Assembly (NCBI GenBank): GCA_946406035.1
Contig: CAMJJG010000004.1
Location: forward strand, 36,883-100,882
Direction of reading: 5' to 3'
Source of the DNA: an uncultured Prevotellaceae bacterium
Lineage (GTDB): Bacteria; Bacteroidota; Bacteroidia; Bacteroidales; Muribaculaceae
DNA: 64,000 nt
This document shows, piece by piece, positions 34,498-44,086 of the stretch. The translations under genes were made by a program, and so were the position numbers. Under the pieces are notes generated by a model, which ran no database searches, was not told the origin of the DNA, and saw nothing but the letters and a program-made list of their open reading frames with translations. Position 1 is the stretch's first letter; each line of letters starts with the position of its first letter.

Positions 34498-36405
34498 TTA
34501 CGCGATTTCGCCGCCGGTGTAGAGTTGGTAGTACTTGCCGCGCTGGGCAAGGAGTTCGTCGTGGGTGTCGCGCTCGATGATGCGGCCTTTCTCGAGAACG
34601 ATGATGCAGTCGCTGTTGCGCACGGTCGAGAGGCGATGGGCGATGACAAATGTGGTGCGCCCTTTCATCAGTGAGTCCATGCCGCGCTGCACGAGGGTCT
34701 CGGTGCGGGTGTCGATGCTGCTGGTGGCCTCGTCAAGGATGAGGATGGGTGGATCGGCAACGGCGGCGCGGGCGATGGCCAGCAACTGGCGTTCGCCTTG
34801 GCTCAGGTTGCCACCATCGGCATTGAGTACGGTGTGGTAACCGTCACTCAGGCGACGGATGAAACTGTCGGCATTAACGAGTTTGGCGGCTTCGATGCAT
34901 TCCTGGTCGGTGGCATCGAGCCGGCCATAGCGGATGTTGTCAAGCACGGTGCCCGTGAACAGGTGGGTCTCCTGCAGCACCATGCCCATGCCATGACGCA
35001 GGTCTCGCTTGCTGATGTCGTTGATACTGATGCCGTCGAGCAACACCTTACCGTCCTGGATGTCATAGAAACGGTTAATCAGGTTGGTAATGGTCGTTTT
35101 TCCTGCTCCAGTGCCGCCAACAAAGGCGATTTTCTGGTCGGGCATGGCGTCGATGTCGATGTCAAACAGTACTTGCTTCTCCTCGTTGTAGCCGAAGTCC
35201 ACATCGTTGAACTTCACGCCACCGGCCACCTTGACATAGCGCAGCTTGCCACTCTCCTGCGGAATCTTCCAGGCCCAGATGCCCGTGTGAGGGTTACAGG
35301 GATGCAGCAGGCCGTCAGCGCCGCGCTTGGCATTGACGAGCTTGACCTTGCCGGCATCGGGCTCGGGCTGCTCGTCCATGATCTTGAAAATGCGGTCGGC
35401 ACCCACCGATGCGTTCAACACGCTGTTGATTTCCTGGCTGATGCTGGCGATGGGACGCGCGAAGCTCTTGTTGAGCGTCAGGAAGGCCACGAGGGTTCCC
35501 AGGGTCATGCCGGTGTGGCCGTTGAGGATAAGCCAGGCACCCAGCACACCCATGAGCACGTAGCTCAAATGGCCCAGGTTGCCGTTCACGGGCATGACGA
35601 TGTTGCTGATGCGGTTAGCGTCATAGGTGTTACTGCGCAGCTGCTCGTTGATGACCTCAAACTGCTCGATGGCCTTCTGCTCGTGGCAGAAGACCTTGAC
35701 AACCTTCTGTCCCGTCATCATCTCCTCGATGAAGCCATTGACCTCGGCGAGTTTTTGCTGTTGCACCCTGAAGTGCTTGCGCGACCGCTTGCCCAGATAG
35801 GTAGTCGACCAAGCCATGATGAGCGCCATGACGATGGACAAGATGGTCATCGGGACACTCATGACAATCATGCTGGCAAATGTGATGCCCAACGTAATCA
35901 ACGAGTTGAAGGCTTGAGGCAAGCTGTTGGAAATCATTTGGCGCAGGGTGTCCACGTCGTTGGTATAGGCCGACATCACTGTGCCGTGGGCATGGGTGTC
36001 AAAGTACTTGATGGGCAACGTCTGCATGTGTTCAAACATGCCCCGTCGCAGCTTGAGCATCGTGCCCTGAGTCACATTGATCATCAGCCGGCTGTGCAGG
36101 TAGGAGCACAGGGCGCCAAAGGCCAGAATGATGCCCAGCTTGACAAGGGTCTGGGCCAGCGGGCCGTAATCGGGGTGCGCTTGCCCAATCATCGGCGTGA
36201 TATAGTCATCGATGAGGGTGCGCGTGAATAGGGTAGAGGCGAGGGTAGTGCAGGCCGTCACCACGATGCACACAGCTACAGCCAGGAACGAGAACTTGTA
36301 GCTTTTCATCACTATCTTGAACAACCGCCACAGCGTGCTGCGCTTGTTCACGCCGGTCGTATCGACGATTGTGTTGCGGTTGATATGTCCTCCAGGCATT
36401 CTCAT
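34498..36405 (-). CDS. ABC exporter half-transporter with canonical ATPase site
   Basis: This is a type IV ABC exporter subunit with six predicted transmembrane helices (about 30-340) and a C-terminal nucleotide-binding domain. The latter shows Walker A Gly-Gly-Thr-Gly-Ala-Gly-Lys-Thr-Thr, Walker B Leu-Ile-Leu-Asp-Glu-Ala (Glu encoded at 34729-34731), and a canonical H-loop Ile-Ala-His-Arg-Leu-Ser. The signature is non-consensus: Leu-Ser-Gln-Gly-Glu in place of Leu-Ser-Gly-Gly-Gln. A roughly 30-residue insertion precedes the ATPase domain (around residues 370-400). It partners the 36402-38168 gene, whose stop overlaps its start by 4 bases. The substrate is unknown. The start at 36405 may be a few codons early. 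Confidence 0.92.
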   Translation of the reverse strand: MRMPGGHINRNTIVDTTGVNKRSTLWRLFKIVMKSYKFSFLAVAVCIVVTACTTLASTLFTRTLIDDYITPMIGQAHPDYGPLAQTLVKLGIILAFGALCSYLHSRLMINVTQGTMLKLRRGMFEHMQTLPIKYFDTHAHGTVMSAYTNDVDTLRQMISNSLPQAFNSLITLGITFASMIVMSVPMTILSIVMALIMAWSTTYLGKRSRKHFRVQQQKLAEVNGFIEEMMTGQKVVKVFCHEQKAIEQFEVINEQLRSNTYDANRISNIVMPVNGNLGHLSYVLMGVLGAWLILNGHTGMTLGTLVAFLTLNKSFARPIASISQEINSVLNASVGADRIFKIMDEQPEPDAGKVKLVNAKRGADGLLHPCNPHTGIWAWKIPQESGKLRYVKVAGGVKFNDVDFGYNEEKQVLFDIDIDAMPDQKIAFVGGTGAGKTTITNLINRFYDIQDGKVLLDGISINDISKRDLRHGMGMVLQETHLFTGTVLDNIRYGRLDATDQECIEAAKLVNADSFIRRLSDGYHTVLNADGGNLSQGERQLLAIARAAVADPPILILDEATSSIDTRTETLVQRGMDSLMKGRTTFVIAHRLSTVRNSDCIIVLEKGRIIERDTHDELLAQRGKYYQLYTGGEIA

Positions 36406-38168
36406 GATTGGGCCTCCTTTCTGTCATCTTGGGGTTTGTCAAAATCGCCGCCGGCTGCTTCCTGGATAGCGCAAATCTCTTGATAAATTGTGCAGGATTG
36501 CAACAGCTTGTCATGGGAATCAAAGCCTGCCATCTTTCCATTATCGAGCACCAGGATGCGATCACAGTCCTTGATGCTGCTGATGCGTTGCGAGATAATA
36601 ATTTTGGTCATTTCAGGAAGATTGTCACGCAATGCGGCACGGATGCGTGCATCGGTAGTGTTGTCACATGCGCTCGTGCTGTCGTCGAGCACCATGACCT
36701 TGGGTTTCTTTAACAACGCTCGCGCGATACACAGGCGTTGTTTTTGGCCACCTGAGACGTTGGTGCCTCCTTGCTCGATGCGGGTCTCGTAGCCGTCGGG
36801 CATTTCCATGATGAACTCGTCGGCACAGGCCACCCTGCAAGCTTGCCGACATTGCTCGAGTGTGGCGTTCTCGTCGCCCCAGCGCAGGTTCTCGAGAATT
36901 GTCCCCGAGAAGAGCACGTTTTTTTGCAAGACGACAGCAACGTTGTCACGCAACACCTCCAAGTCATAGGTGTTCACGTTATTCCCCCCAATGAGGACTT
37001 CGCCCTTGGAGGCGTCATACAGGCGGCTCATCATATTAATGAGTGATGATTTACCGCTGCCAGTGCCACCAATAACGCCGATTGACTCGCCACTGGCGAT
37101 GTGCAAATCAATGTTGTTGAGCGCATATTCGCCACTGCCGCCCTTGTAAGCGAAAAAGACGTGGTTAAAGTCTATAGAGCCATCGGGAATTTCGGTTAAG
37201 GCGTCTGCCGGATTAACAATGTCGGGTTCTTCGTTAATCACCTGAGCAACACGTTGCCCACTAGCAAGACTTTGAGTAATGGTTACAAAAATCATGCTCA
37301 GCATCATTAGCGACATCAGGATGGACATCACATAAGTGAACAAGGATGTCAACTGGCCTGTCGTGAGATTGCCAGCGACAACAAATTGGGCTCCAAACCA
37401 CGAGATGGCAATGATACAGCCATACACTACTATATTCATCAGCGGGCGGTTAAGCGCCATGAGGCTTTCGGCTTTCACGTTTAGGTCATAGAGACGTTCT
37501 GCGGCTTTCCAGAATTTGGCATTCTCATGATCCTCGCGGACAAATGCCTTTACCACACGGATGCCGGTGACATTTTCCTGCACGACGCTGTTGAGCACAT
37601 CATATTGCTTGAAAACCAACGCAAACATCTTAGATACCTTGCTGATAATCAGCGCAAGAATTATGCCCAAGACGACGCTGGCAACAATAAAAATTAGACT
37701 CAGATCGGGACTGATGACAAAGCACATGACAATGCTGGACAAGAGGTTGAAGGGAGCTCGCACCGATGTGCGGATGATCTGCTGGTAAGCATTTTGCAGG
37801 TTGGTTACGTCGGTGGTCATGCGCGTTACTAGGCCCGATGTGCTATACTTGTCAATGTCACTGAAGGCAAATCGCTGGATGTTCTTGTACATGGCATCGC
37901 GGAGGTTGCATGCGAAGCCCGATGAGGCATAGGAGGCATATCTTCCTGCCAGAATAGCAGCAAGCATACTCAAGAATGCCATTACAATCATCACCAAACC
38001 ATATTTATAGACGCTAGGCATGTGCCCAGCGTTGATGCCATCATCGATCAGTTTGGCTGTCACAAAGGGGATAAGCACGTCAAGCACAACTTCAAGCATG
38101 ATGAAAACTGGCGTCAATAGTGAAGCCGTCTTGTATTGCTTGACTTGTTTGAGTAGGGTTTTTAACAT
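36402..38168 (-). CDS. ABC exporter half-transporter with degenerate ATPase site
   Basis: The start at 38168 (Met-Leu-Lys-Thr-Leu-Leu-Lys) gives 588 residues; an upstream in-frame Met at 38213 overlaps the promoter and is unlikely. It has six transmembrane helices and one ATPase domain. Walker A is intact (Gly-Gly-Thr-Gly-Ser-Gly-Lys-Ser-Ser) and the signature is canonical (Val-Ser-Gly-Gly-Gln-Lys-Gln-Arg). The catalytic Glu after Walker B is replaced by Asp (Val-Leu-Asp-Asp-Ser) and the H-loop His by Gln (Ile-Ser-Gln-Arg-Ile-Ser). This matches the degenerate subunit of heterodimeric exporters such as TM287/TM288. It is coupled to the canonical partner by a 4-base overlap. Confidence 0.92.
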   Translation of the reverse strand: MLKTLLKQVKQYKTASLLTPVFIMLEVVLDVLIPFVTAKLIDDGINAGHMPSVYKYGLVMIVMAFLSMLAAILAGRYASYASSGFACNLRDAMYKNIQRFAFSDIDKYSTSGLVTRMTTDVTNLQNAYQQIIRTSVRAPFNLLSSIVMCFVISPDLSLIFIVASVVLGIILALIISKVSKMFALVFKQYDVLNSVVQENVTGIRVVKAFVREDHENAKFWKAAERLYDLNVKAESLMALNRPLMNIVVYGCIIAISWFGAQFVVAGNLTTGQLTSLFTYVMSILMSLMMLSMIFVTITQSLASGQRVAQVINEEPDIVNPADALTEIPDGSIDFNHVFFAYKGGSGEYALNNIDLHIASGESIGVIGGTGSGKSSLINMMSRLYDASKGEVLIGGNNVNTYDLEVLRDNVAVVLQKNVLFSGTILENLRWGDENATLEQCRQACRVACADEFIMEMPDGYETRIEQGGTNVSGGQKQRLCIARALLKKPKVMVLDDSTSACDNTTDARIRAALRDNLPEMTKIIISQRISSIKDCDRILVLDNGKMAGFDSHDKLLQSCTIYQEICAIQEAAGGDFDKPQDDRKEAQS

Positions 38169-38198
38169 CTTGAATTTTGTGTGATTATTATTCAAGCA

Positions 38199-38206
38199 CA
38201 AAAATA
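38199..38206 (-). promoter_or_regulatory. -7 box (TATTTTTG) for the ABC exporter pair
   Basis: On the minus strand this is TATTTTTG, matching TAnnTTTG, followed by TGC, about 30 bases upstream of the start at 38168. Its position rules out the longer start at 38213. Confidence 0.5.
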
Positions 38207-38441
38207 CAAACAATTCTCATTATAATAATGAAAAAGGATTGTAAATTAATCACCCAATCAACGATGGACTAAAAAATGAATAATTTAAAGTATTGGTTTC
38301 AGTATAATAGTATATCTAATTGATTACAAATAATCATTAAACTTAATATATCAAAAATTCAATCGATGTTTTAAATAATTACTTTAAATGAGGATAAAAA
38401 ACGTCTCAATATTTAATGTATTACTTTAATATATAATTCGA

Positions 38442-38464
38442 TATCAATTGTTCGTCAATTGATA
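38442..38464. repeat. Inverted repeat in the AT-rich island
   Basis: Perfect 9-base arms TATCAATTG and CAATTGATA are separated by TTCGT. It could be an operator-like palindrome or a hairpin in RNA. No regulator gene lies nearby, and chance formation in AT-rich DNA is possible. Confidence 0.4.
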
Positions 38465-38805
38465 ATATATGAATTTTTAAAGGTGTTTGTTTTGAACAAC
38501 AATAAATAATCCGAAATGTATTTTGAATTCAATTCGAAGCTCAGTATTGCTTTGAGTTGGCTCTGTTTCTGGCGGAGCCGACAATTATCAGTCAATTTAA
38601 GTCGATGAGAATTTAATATTTCGTTGTAATTTGAAATCTCGTCAAGAATAATGACATCTCAACATCTCAAGATATTACCATAAAACTCTCTTTATTAATA
38701 AATGTAATTACACTAAAAAATATGAATTTGTATTATGTAAAATAGAGATATCGAAAAATAGCTTTCACCCCTGCTTCTCAATATTATGGATAAAATCCAG
38801 GTTGA

Positions 38806-40896
38806 CTATTTCTTTCTCTTGGCAGATGATTTCTTATAGAGGGCCTTGCGCAGACGATCGGCAAGTTCTTTTTCATCGTCAGCAAGATCATCCAGGCCTA
38901 TTTTTTCATAAATAGCCTGTAGGCAATCATGCGGTTCTGGACGTTTTTTATCTGCTTTAGCAGCTCTCTTGTATGACTTGATGGCTTCAGGTACATCTTT
39001 CAGTAATTCCATCAGCTTCCCCATACTCATGTGTGCTCTATAGTTGGCTTTGTCCAGTTTCAAGGCTTTTCTCAATTCGTCCTCGGCACTCTCGAGCTGG
39101 TCAATGGTCATAAACAGACGCGCCTTGCCAATCATAGCTTCCACACAATCGGGCATGATTCGTATTGCCTTGTTGTAATTGGCTAGCGCTGAGCGAATTG
39201 CTATATCGTCAAGCCTGCTTTTTCCATAAGGTTCACTACCCTCTCCCACTACCCTATTATCTTCTATTTCAAGGGCTTGGTCGCCGAGCGAAGCGTATTC
39301 AAGTGCAAGTTCACGCAATAGACGTTGCTGGCTATCAATTACCTGCTCCAGACGTTCAATCGTTCGCAAATGCGTTTTAAAAGTATTCAGTTTTCTGGAA
39401 ATCAAACGTTTGACAGCTGGATTTTGGATGTTATCTTTAATCTTCATCGCTTCGGTAAAACAGTTGACGCACTCTTCAAATTCACGATGGTCAAATGCGT
39501 GTACTGCCCTGCGATAGAGTTGATTGGCGCGTTCTTGCTCCATGGCCTCGTTAAGGATCTGTCGATTATTGAACAGCCGGCTAAACTCTACCACTGCCAT
39601 GTTGACTATTATATCCCTATCGCTCAATGGTTTGAGTAAAGTGATGCCCTCGAGTGAGGTGCAACGTGACAGGGCAACATAAGTTTGCCCGCCACTGAAA
39701 GCGCCTCCCACAAAGTCAAGTACCACATGGTTGAACGTCAGTCCCTGGCTCTTGTGGACCGTGAGTGCCCATGCGGGCTTAATGGGAATCTGCAGAAAAG
39801 TTCCCAGTACTTTTTCCTCGACTTTTTTCTCCTTCTCGTTGTAGGAGTACTGCATGTTTTCCCATACTTCGGGCAGCACTTCCATCTCCTCACCGTTCTC
39901 GAGAGCCACATACACTTGATCCAGATCAAGACGCGTTACCTTGCCAATTGTGCCGTTACACCATCGCCCATCCTTGTCGTTGCGGATGAAAATCACCTGT
40001 GCACCTTCTTTCAAAACCAGGTGAAGGGCCGTCGGCAGGTTGTTCTCTGGAAAATCGCCCTCAATACGGCCCTCGTAGGCATGCTCGGGCGTTTTAAGTG
40101 CCATCATGTGTTCATCGTTGATGGAATCAACCGTGTCGCGCCGTGTGGCTAAAGTGATAGAGAAATTATCATTTATCTCTTGATAATAAGGATCGTATCG
40201 GCGGTTCAGGCATGCAATGTCGGCAGTAGTGGCTCGGTTGATGCGCACGCGGTCCAGCAACGAGATGAACTCATTGTCGCTTTGTCGATATATCTTTCTC
40301 AACTCGATGGCGACAAGATTAATCTGCTCAAACGCGCGTGCATTAAAGAAAAAGAAGTTCTTGTAGTATCGCCTCAGGATGTCACGCATGTCATGAGTGA
40401 CAACGGGTTCCAACTGGAAGATGTCTCCAACAAGGAGCAACTGCTTGCCACCGAAGGGTTCGCGCATATTACCCGAAAATACCCTCAAAACGCGGTCAAC
40501 AAAGTCGATGATGTCAGCCCGCACCATCGAAATCTCGTCGATAATGATCAGTTCCAGCTCGCGTATGAGTTTAACCTTCTCTTTGGTATAGCGCAACATC
40601 TTGCGCAAGCGCATGATGTTAGAAATGTCTGGATCGTCAGGCAATAGCGGCTTAAACGGGATCTTGAAGAACGAGTGCAGCGTCTGGCCGCCCACATTGA
40701 CCGCCGCTATGCCAGTCGGGGCCAGGACAACGAGTTTCTTTTTGGTGTTGGCACGAATGTACTTGAGGAACGTACTCTTGCCAGTTCCCGCCTTGCCCGT
40801 CAGGAATACAGAGCGATGGGTCTTGCGCAGCACACTCCATGCGTCCTGAAAATCAGGATTGTCAAGGTCGATATTTTTCAAGTCATCGGCCATCAC
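38806..40896 (-). CDS. Pif1-like SF1B helicase with C-terminal TPR domain
   Basis: Residues 1-430 form a superfamily 1 helicase core. Walker A is Gly34-Lys-Ala-Gly-Thr-Gly-Lys-Ser-Thr42, motif Ia is Ala-Pro-Thr-Gly-Ile-Ala-Ala, and Walker B is Ile-Ile-Asp-Glu-Ile-Ser-Met-Val. The late motif includes Thr-Val-His-Lys-Ser-Gln-Gly and Val-Ala-Leu-Ser-Arg. These fit Pif1-type helicases, which unwind DNA 5' to 3' and resolve structures such as G-quadruplexes. The C-terminal third (about 460-690) has tetratricopeptide-like repeats and a Lys-rich end. This fusion occurs among Bacteroidota. It lies 17 bases after lepA, in the same direction. The biological role in this organism is unknown. Confidence 0.9.
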   Translation of the reverse strand: MMADDLKNIDLDNPDFQDAWSVLRKTHRSVFLTGKAGTGKSTFLKYIRANTKKKLVVLAPTGIAAVNVGGQTLHSFFKIPFKPLLPDDPDISNIMRLRKMLRYTKEKVKLIRELELIIIDEISMVRADIIDFVDRVLRVFSGNMREPFGGKQLLLVGDIFQLEPVVTHDMRDILRRYYKNFFFFNARAFEQINLVAIELRKIYRQSDNEFISLLDRVRINRATTADIACLNRRYDPYYQEINDNFSITLATRRDTVDSINDEHMMALKTPEHAYEGRIEGDFPENNLPTALHLVLKEGAQVIFIRNDKDGRWCNGTIGKVTRLDLDQVYVALENGEEMEVLPEVWENMQYSYNEKEKKVEEKVLGTFLQIPIKPAWALTVHKSQGLTFNHVVLDFVGGAFSGGQTYVALSRCTSLEGITLLKPLSDRDIIVNMAVVEFSRLFNNRQILNEAMEQERANQLYRRAVHAFDHREFEECVNCFTEAMKIKDNIQNPAVKRLISRKLNTFKTHLRTIERLEQVIDSQQRLLRELALEYASLGDQALEIEDNRVVGEGSEPYGKSRLDDIAIRSALANYNKAIRIMPDCVEAMIGKARLFMTIDQLESAEDELRKALKLDKANYRAHMSMGKLMELLKDVPEAIKSYKRAAKADKKRPEPHDCLQAIYEKIGLDDLADDEKELADRLRKALYKKSSAKRKK

Positions 40897-40913
40897 TCAC
40901 CGTACTTTAATGA

Positions 40914-42701
40914 TCAATCGAGTTTGAGCACGGCAAGGAACGCCTTCTGCGGCACTTGGACGGTGCCGATTTGCTTCATGCGTTTCTTTCCAGCCTTCTG
41001 CTTCTCAAGCAGTTTGCGCTTGCGGCTCACGTCACCACCATAGCACTTGGCCGTCACATCCTTGCGCACCTGTTTCACCGTCTCGCGGGCAATAATCTTG
41101 GCACCGATAGCGGCCTGGATAGCAATATCATACTGCTGACGCGGAATCAGCTCCTTCAGTTTCTCACACATGCGTCGTCCCAATGGCACGGCATTGTCAA
41201 CGTGAGTAAGGGTACTCAACGCATCAACAGGCTGCCCATTGAGCAGGATATCCAATTTGATGAGCTTAGACTCGCGGTATCCGTTGATGTAGTAGTCAAA
41301 CGAGGCATAGCCCTTGCTGATGCTCTTGAGCTTATCGTAGAAGTCGATAACGATTTCGCCGAGCGGGATGTCAAATGTTAATTCCAAGCGGTTGCCGGAG
41401 ATATACTCCTGCTTGGCCAGCTCGCCTCGCTTGGACAGACACAACGTGATGATTGGCCCCATGAATTCGCTCTGGGTGATGATCGATGCCCGAATGTATG
41501 GCTCCTCGATTTTTTCAATAACTGCGATATCAGGCAGTCCGGCGGGATTATGCACCTCGGTCATGCCACCTTTCTTGTCATAGACCTTATAGGAAACGTT
41601 GGGCACTGTAGTGATGACTTCCATGTTGAACTCACGGCTCAGGCGCTCCTGCACAATTTCCATGTGCAACAACCCCAAGAAACCACAACGGAAACCAAAT
41701 CCCAACGCTACCGACGACTCGGGAGTGAAGGTGAGCGCCGCGTCATTGAGCTGCAACTTCTCGAGTGAAGCGCGCAGGTTCTCAAAGTCCTCTGGGTCGA
41801 TAGGATAGACACCGGCAAACACCATCGGCTTCACTTCCTGAAAGCCCTCGATAGCGCTCTCACACGGGCGTTGAACATGAGTAATGGTATCGCCCACTCG
41901 CACCTCGGTAGAGTTTTTGATACCCGAAATGATATAGCCCACATTGCCTGTTGAGAGACGCTCACAGGGCTGTTGACGCAGTTTTAGCACACCTAGCTCA
42001 TCAACATTATACTCCTTCTGGGTATTGACGAATTTAACGAAGTCACCTTTGGCAATCGAGCCGTTCAAGATCTTGAAGTACACAATAATGCCGCGAAACG
42101 AATTGAACACCGAGTCAAAGATCAACGCCTGTAACGGCGCCTCGGGGTCGCCCTCGGGAGCAGGAACACGGTCGACAATAGCGTCAAGTATGGCCGGGAC
42201 GCCCTCGCCAGTGCGTGCGCTGCAACGGATAATGTCGCTCGGGTCACAGCCCAGCAGTTCCACGATCTCGTCCTCGACCTCGTCGGGATGAGCGCTATCC
42301 ATGTCAATCTTGTTAATCACTGGGATGATTTCCAGACCGTTATCAATGGCCATGTACAGGTTGGAAATGGTCTGGGCTTGAACACCCTGGGTGGCATCCA
42401 CTACCAGCAAGGCTCCCTCACATGCGGCAATGGATCGCGATACCTCGTAGGAGAAGTCCACGTGCCCCGGAGTATCGATCAGGTTGAGTGTGTATTTTGT
42501 GCCGTCCTTGGCATAATCCATCTGTATAGCGTGGCTCTTGATCGTGATGCCTCGTTCACGCTCCAGGTCCATGTCGTCAAGCACTTGAGCCTGCATGTCC
42601 TTGCCGGCAACGGTGTTGGTATACTCGAGCAAGCGGTCGGCAAGAGTGCTCTTGCCGTGATCGATGTGGGCCACGATGCAGAAGTTGCGTATTGTCTTCA
42701 T
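40914..42701 (-). CDS. lepA: Translation elongation factor 4 (LepA)
   Basis: The start at 42701 is chosen because Met-Lys-Thr-Ile-Arg-Asn-Phe begins the LepA protein; the longer frame to 42755 reaches past the promoter. The 595-residue GTPase has Ala-His-Ile-Asp-His-Gly-Lys-Ser-Thr (G1), Arg-Gly-Ile-Thr-Ile-Lys-Ser (G2), Asp-Thr-Pro-Gly-His-Val-Asp (G3) and Asn-Lys-Ile-Asp (G4). Domains II, III, V and the LepA-specific C-terminal domain follow, ending in a Lys-rich region (Gln-Lys-Ala-Gly-Lys-Lys-Arg-Met). It aids translation under stress by promoting back-translocation or ribosome maturation. The -7 box lies 42 bases upstream. Confidence 0.98.
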   Translation of the reverse strand: MKTIRNFCIVAHIDHGKSTLADRLLEYTNTVAGKDMQAQVLDDMDLERERGITIKSHAIQMDYAKDGTKYTLNLIDTPGHVDFSYEVSRSIAACEGALLVVDATQGVQAQTISNLYMAIDNGLEIIPVINKIDMDSAHPDEVEDEIVELLGCDPSDIIRCSARTGEGVPAILDAIVDRVPAPEGDPEAPLQALIFDSVFNSFRGIIVYFKILNGSIAKGDFVKFVNTQKEYNVDELGVLKLRQQPCERLSTGNVGYIISGIKNSTEVRVGDTITHVQRPCESAIEGFQEVKPMVFAGVYPIDPEDFENLRASLEKLQLNDAALTFTPESSVALGFGFRCGFLGLLHMEIVQERLSREFNMEVITTVPNVSYKVYDKKGGMTEVHNPAGLPDIAVIEKIEEPYIRASIITQSEFMGPIITLCLSKRGELAKQEYISGNRLELTFDIPLGEIVIDFYDKLKSISKGYASFDYYINGYRESKLIKLDILLNGQPVDALSTLTHVDNAVPLGRRMCEKLKELIPRQQYDIAIQAAIGAKIIARETVKQVRKDVTAKCYGGDVSRKRKLLEKQKAGKKRMKQIGTVQVPQKAFLAVLKLD

Positions 42702-42742
42702 TCTATCTATATAATGTATGTCGCGTTTTTTTGTTTTTTGTG

Positions 42743-42750
42743 CAAAATTA
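42743..42750 (-). promoter_or_regulatory. -7 box (TAATTTTG) for lepA
   Basis: On the minus strand this reads TAATTTTG followed by C, a perfect TAnnTTTG match, 42 bases upstream of the lepA ATG at 42701. Confidence 0.6.
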
Positions 42751-42888
42751 CACAAAATCGCTGATTCTTCAAACCCGCCAAAGCAAAAAAGTCATGCTGT
42801 CAACTCTGGGAGCCCTAAAAAGGAAGGAAAGAGACAAAAAGTGAACAAATAAATGATAGCAAATACCCTTAATACCACAGAAAATGCT

Positions 42889-42896
42889 TAATTTTG
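42889..42896 (+). promoter_or_regulatory. -7 box (TAATTTTG) for prs
   Basis: TAATTTTG followed by C matches TAnnTTTG perfectly, 27 bases before the ATG at 42924. It overlaps an in-frame ATG at 42894, which therefore cannot be the translation start. Confidence 0.6.
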
Positions 42897-42923
42897 CAAA
42901 CACAAATTAATTTGAACATCGAT

Positions 42924-43859
42924 ATGGCTGAAATGAAAGTTTTCTCGGGCACTAATTCACGGTATGTTGCCCTGAAAATAGCTAAAGAACTGGGAGTGGA
43001 AGTGGGCAAACTCAATATCCAGCACTTTGCTGACGGCGAGTTTGAGGTGTGTTATGAAGAACCGGTGCGCGGCGCTGAGGTCTATCTGATCCAATCGACA
43101 TTTAACAGCAGCGAGAACCTGATGGAACTGCTGCTCATGATTGATGCAGCCAAGAGAGCTTCGGCCCACTCGGTGATTGCCGTAATACCCTACTTTGGCT
43201 GGGCTCGACAGGACCGCAAGGATAAGCCTCGTGTGTCAATTGCCGCTAAACTGGTCGCTAATCTACTCATCGCAGCCGGCATTGACCGTCTAATCACTAT
43301 GGACCTTCATGCCGATCAGATTCAGGGATTCTTTGACGTGCCGGTAGATCACTTGTATGCTTCGACCATGTTTGTTCCCGATATTGAGTCGCTGCATCTC
43401 AAGGACATGGTGATAGCATCCCCCGACGTTGGCGGAGCTAAGCGCGCAAATTCCTATGCCAAATACTTCAATACGCCTCTCGTGCTTTGCCACAAGCAGC
43501 GCTTGCATGCCAATGTGGTTGAGAGCATGACTATCATTGGCGATGTGAAGGACAAGGACGTCGTGCTCATCGATGACATGGTGGATACCGCAGGCACCAT
43601 CTGCAAGGCGGCGACCCTGATGAAGGAGAATGGTGCCCGCAGCGTGCGTGCCTATATCTCACATGCCGTGATGAGCGATCCCGCTAGTGAGCGTGTCATG
43701 GCAAGTGGACTCAACGAGTTGGTTATCAGTGACAGCATCCCATTTGACACCGAGAAGTGTCCCAAGGTGCGCGTCCTGTCAGTCGACAAGCTGTTTGCCC
43801 ACACCATCCAGCACGTGAACAGGAAAGAATCCATCAGCGAGGTGTTCTTGTTCAAGTAA
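42924..43859 (+). CDS. prs: Ribose-phosphate pyrophosphokinase
   Basis: This enzyme makes PRPP from ribose 5-phosphate and ATP for nucleotide, His and Trp synthesis. The start at 42924 gives 311 residues and a typical N-terminus (Met-Lys-Val-Phe-Ser-Gly-Thr). Family features are Phe-Ala-Asp-Gly-Glu, Asp-Leu-His-Ala-Asp-Gln-Ile-Gln-Gly-Phe-Phe, and the PRPP-binding loop Val-Leu-Ile-Asp-Asp-Met-Val-Asp-Thr-Ala-Gly-Thr. The start is preferred because the -7 box at 42889 overlaps the earlier Met. The neighbours lepA (divergent) and lon do not share its pathway. Confidence 0.97.
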   Translation: MAEMKVFSGTNSRYVALKIAKELGVEVGKLNIQHFADGEFEVCYEEPVRGAEVYLIQSTFNSSENLMELLLMIDAAKRASAHSVIAVIPYFGWARQDRKDKPRVSIAAKLVANLLIAAGIDRLITMDLHADQIQGFFDVPVDHLYASTMFVPDIESLHLKDMVIASPDVGGAKRANSYAKYFNTPLVLCHKQRLHANVVESMTIIGDVKDKDVVLIDDMVDTAGTICKAATLMKENGARSVRAYISHAVMSDPASERVMASGLNELVISDSIPFDTEKCPKVRVLSVDKLFAHTIQHVNRKESISEVFLFK

Positions 43860-43894
43860 CCCCGCGATTTATTACGATTGAGGATATTTTCTAG

Positions 43895-43925
43895 AAGAGC
43901 GTCCACTTGAGGCGCTCTTTTTGTT
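43895..43925 (+). terminator. Terminator after prs
   Basis: A 7-base stem (AAGAGCG at 43895-43901 with CGCTCTT at 43913-43919) has an 11-base loop and is followed by TTTG on the plus strand. It lies 36 bases after the prs stop. Confidence 0.75.
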
Positions 43926-44086
43926 GTTACGATAATGATAGGATTTTAGTATTTAGTAAGATTTATTTGATTTTTGCAACTATTTTGCTTATTTTTTGCT
44001 GCGATTGTTAAGTAGGTGTACAGGCCAGAAGATTTGAATATTGTATTAAATAACCACTTTTGTTTAACTTATAAACCATAACCATC

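Larger units (their letters stand above)
38169..38805. other. AT-rich gene-free island
   Basis: About 640 bases with no credible coding frame, much richer in A and T than the flanking genes. It holds the -7 box of the ABC operon at 38199-38206, an inverted repeat at 38442-38464 (9-base arms TATCAATTG and CAATTGATA around TTCGT), and a GC-richer hairpin at 38557-38582. No cluster of DnaA boxes, no tRNA and no direct repeats were seen. Confidence 0.6.

Noticed and set aside
34798..36231. Long open frame (477 codons) on the plus strand opposite the ABC exporter gene
   Set aside because: It is antisense to a gene with complete ABC motifs and shows low-complexity His/Gln/Val-rich composition typical of antisense shadows.
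38169..38805. Possible replication origin in the AT-rich island
   Set aside because: No cluster of DnaA boxes (TTATCCACA-like) was seen, only a single weak partial match near 38787, and no dnaA gene is nearby.
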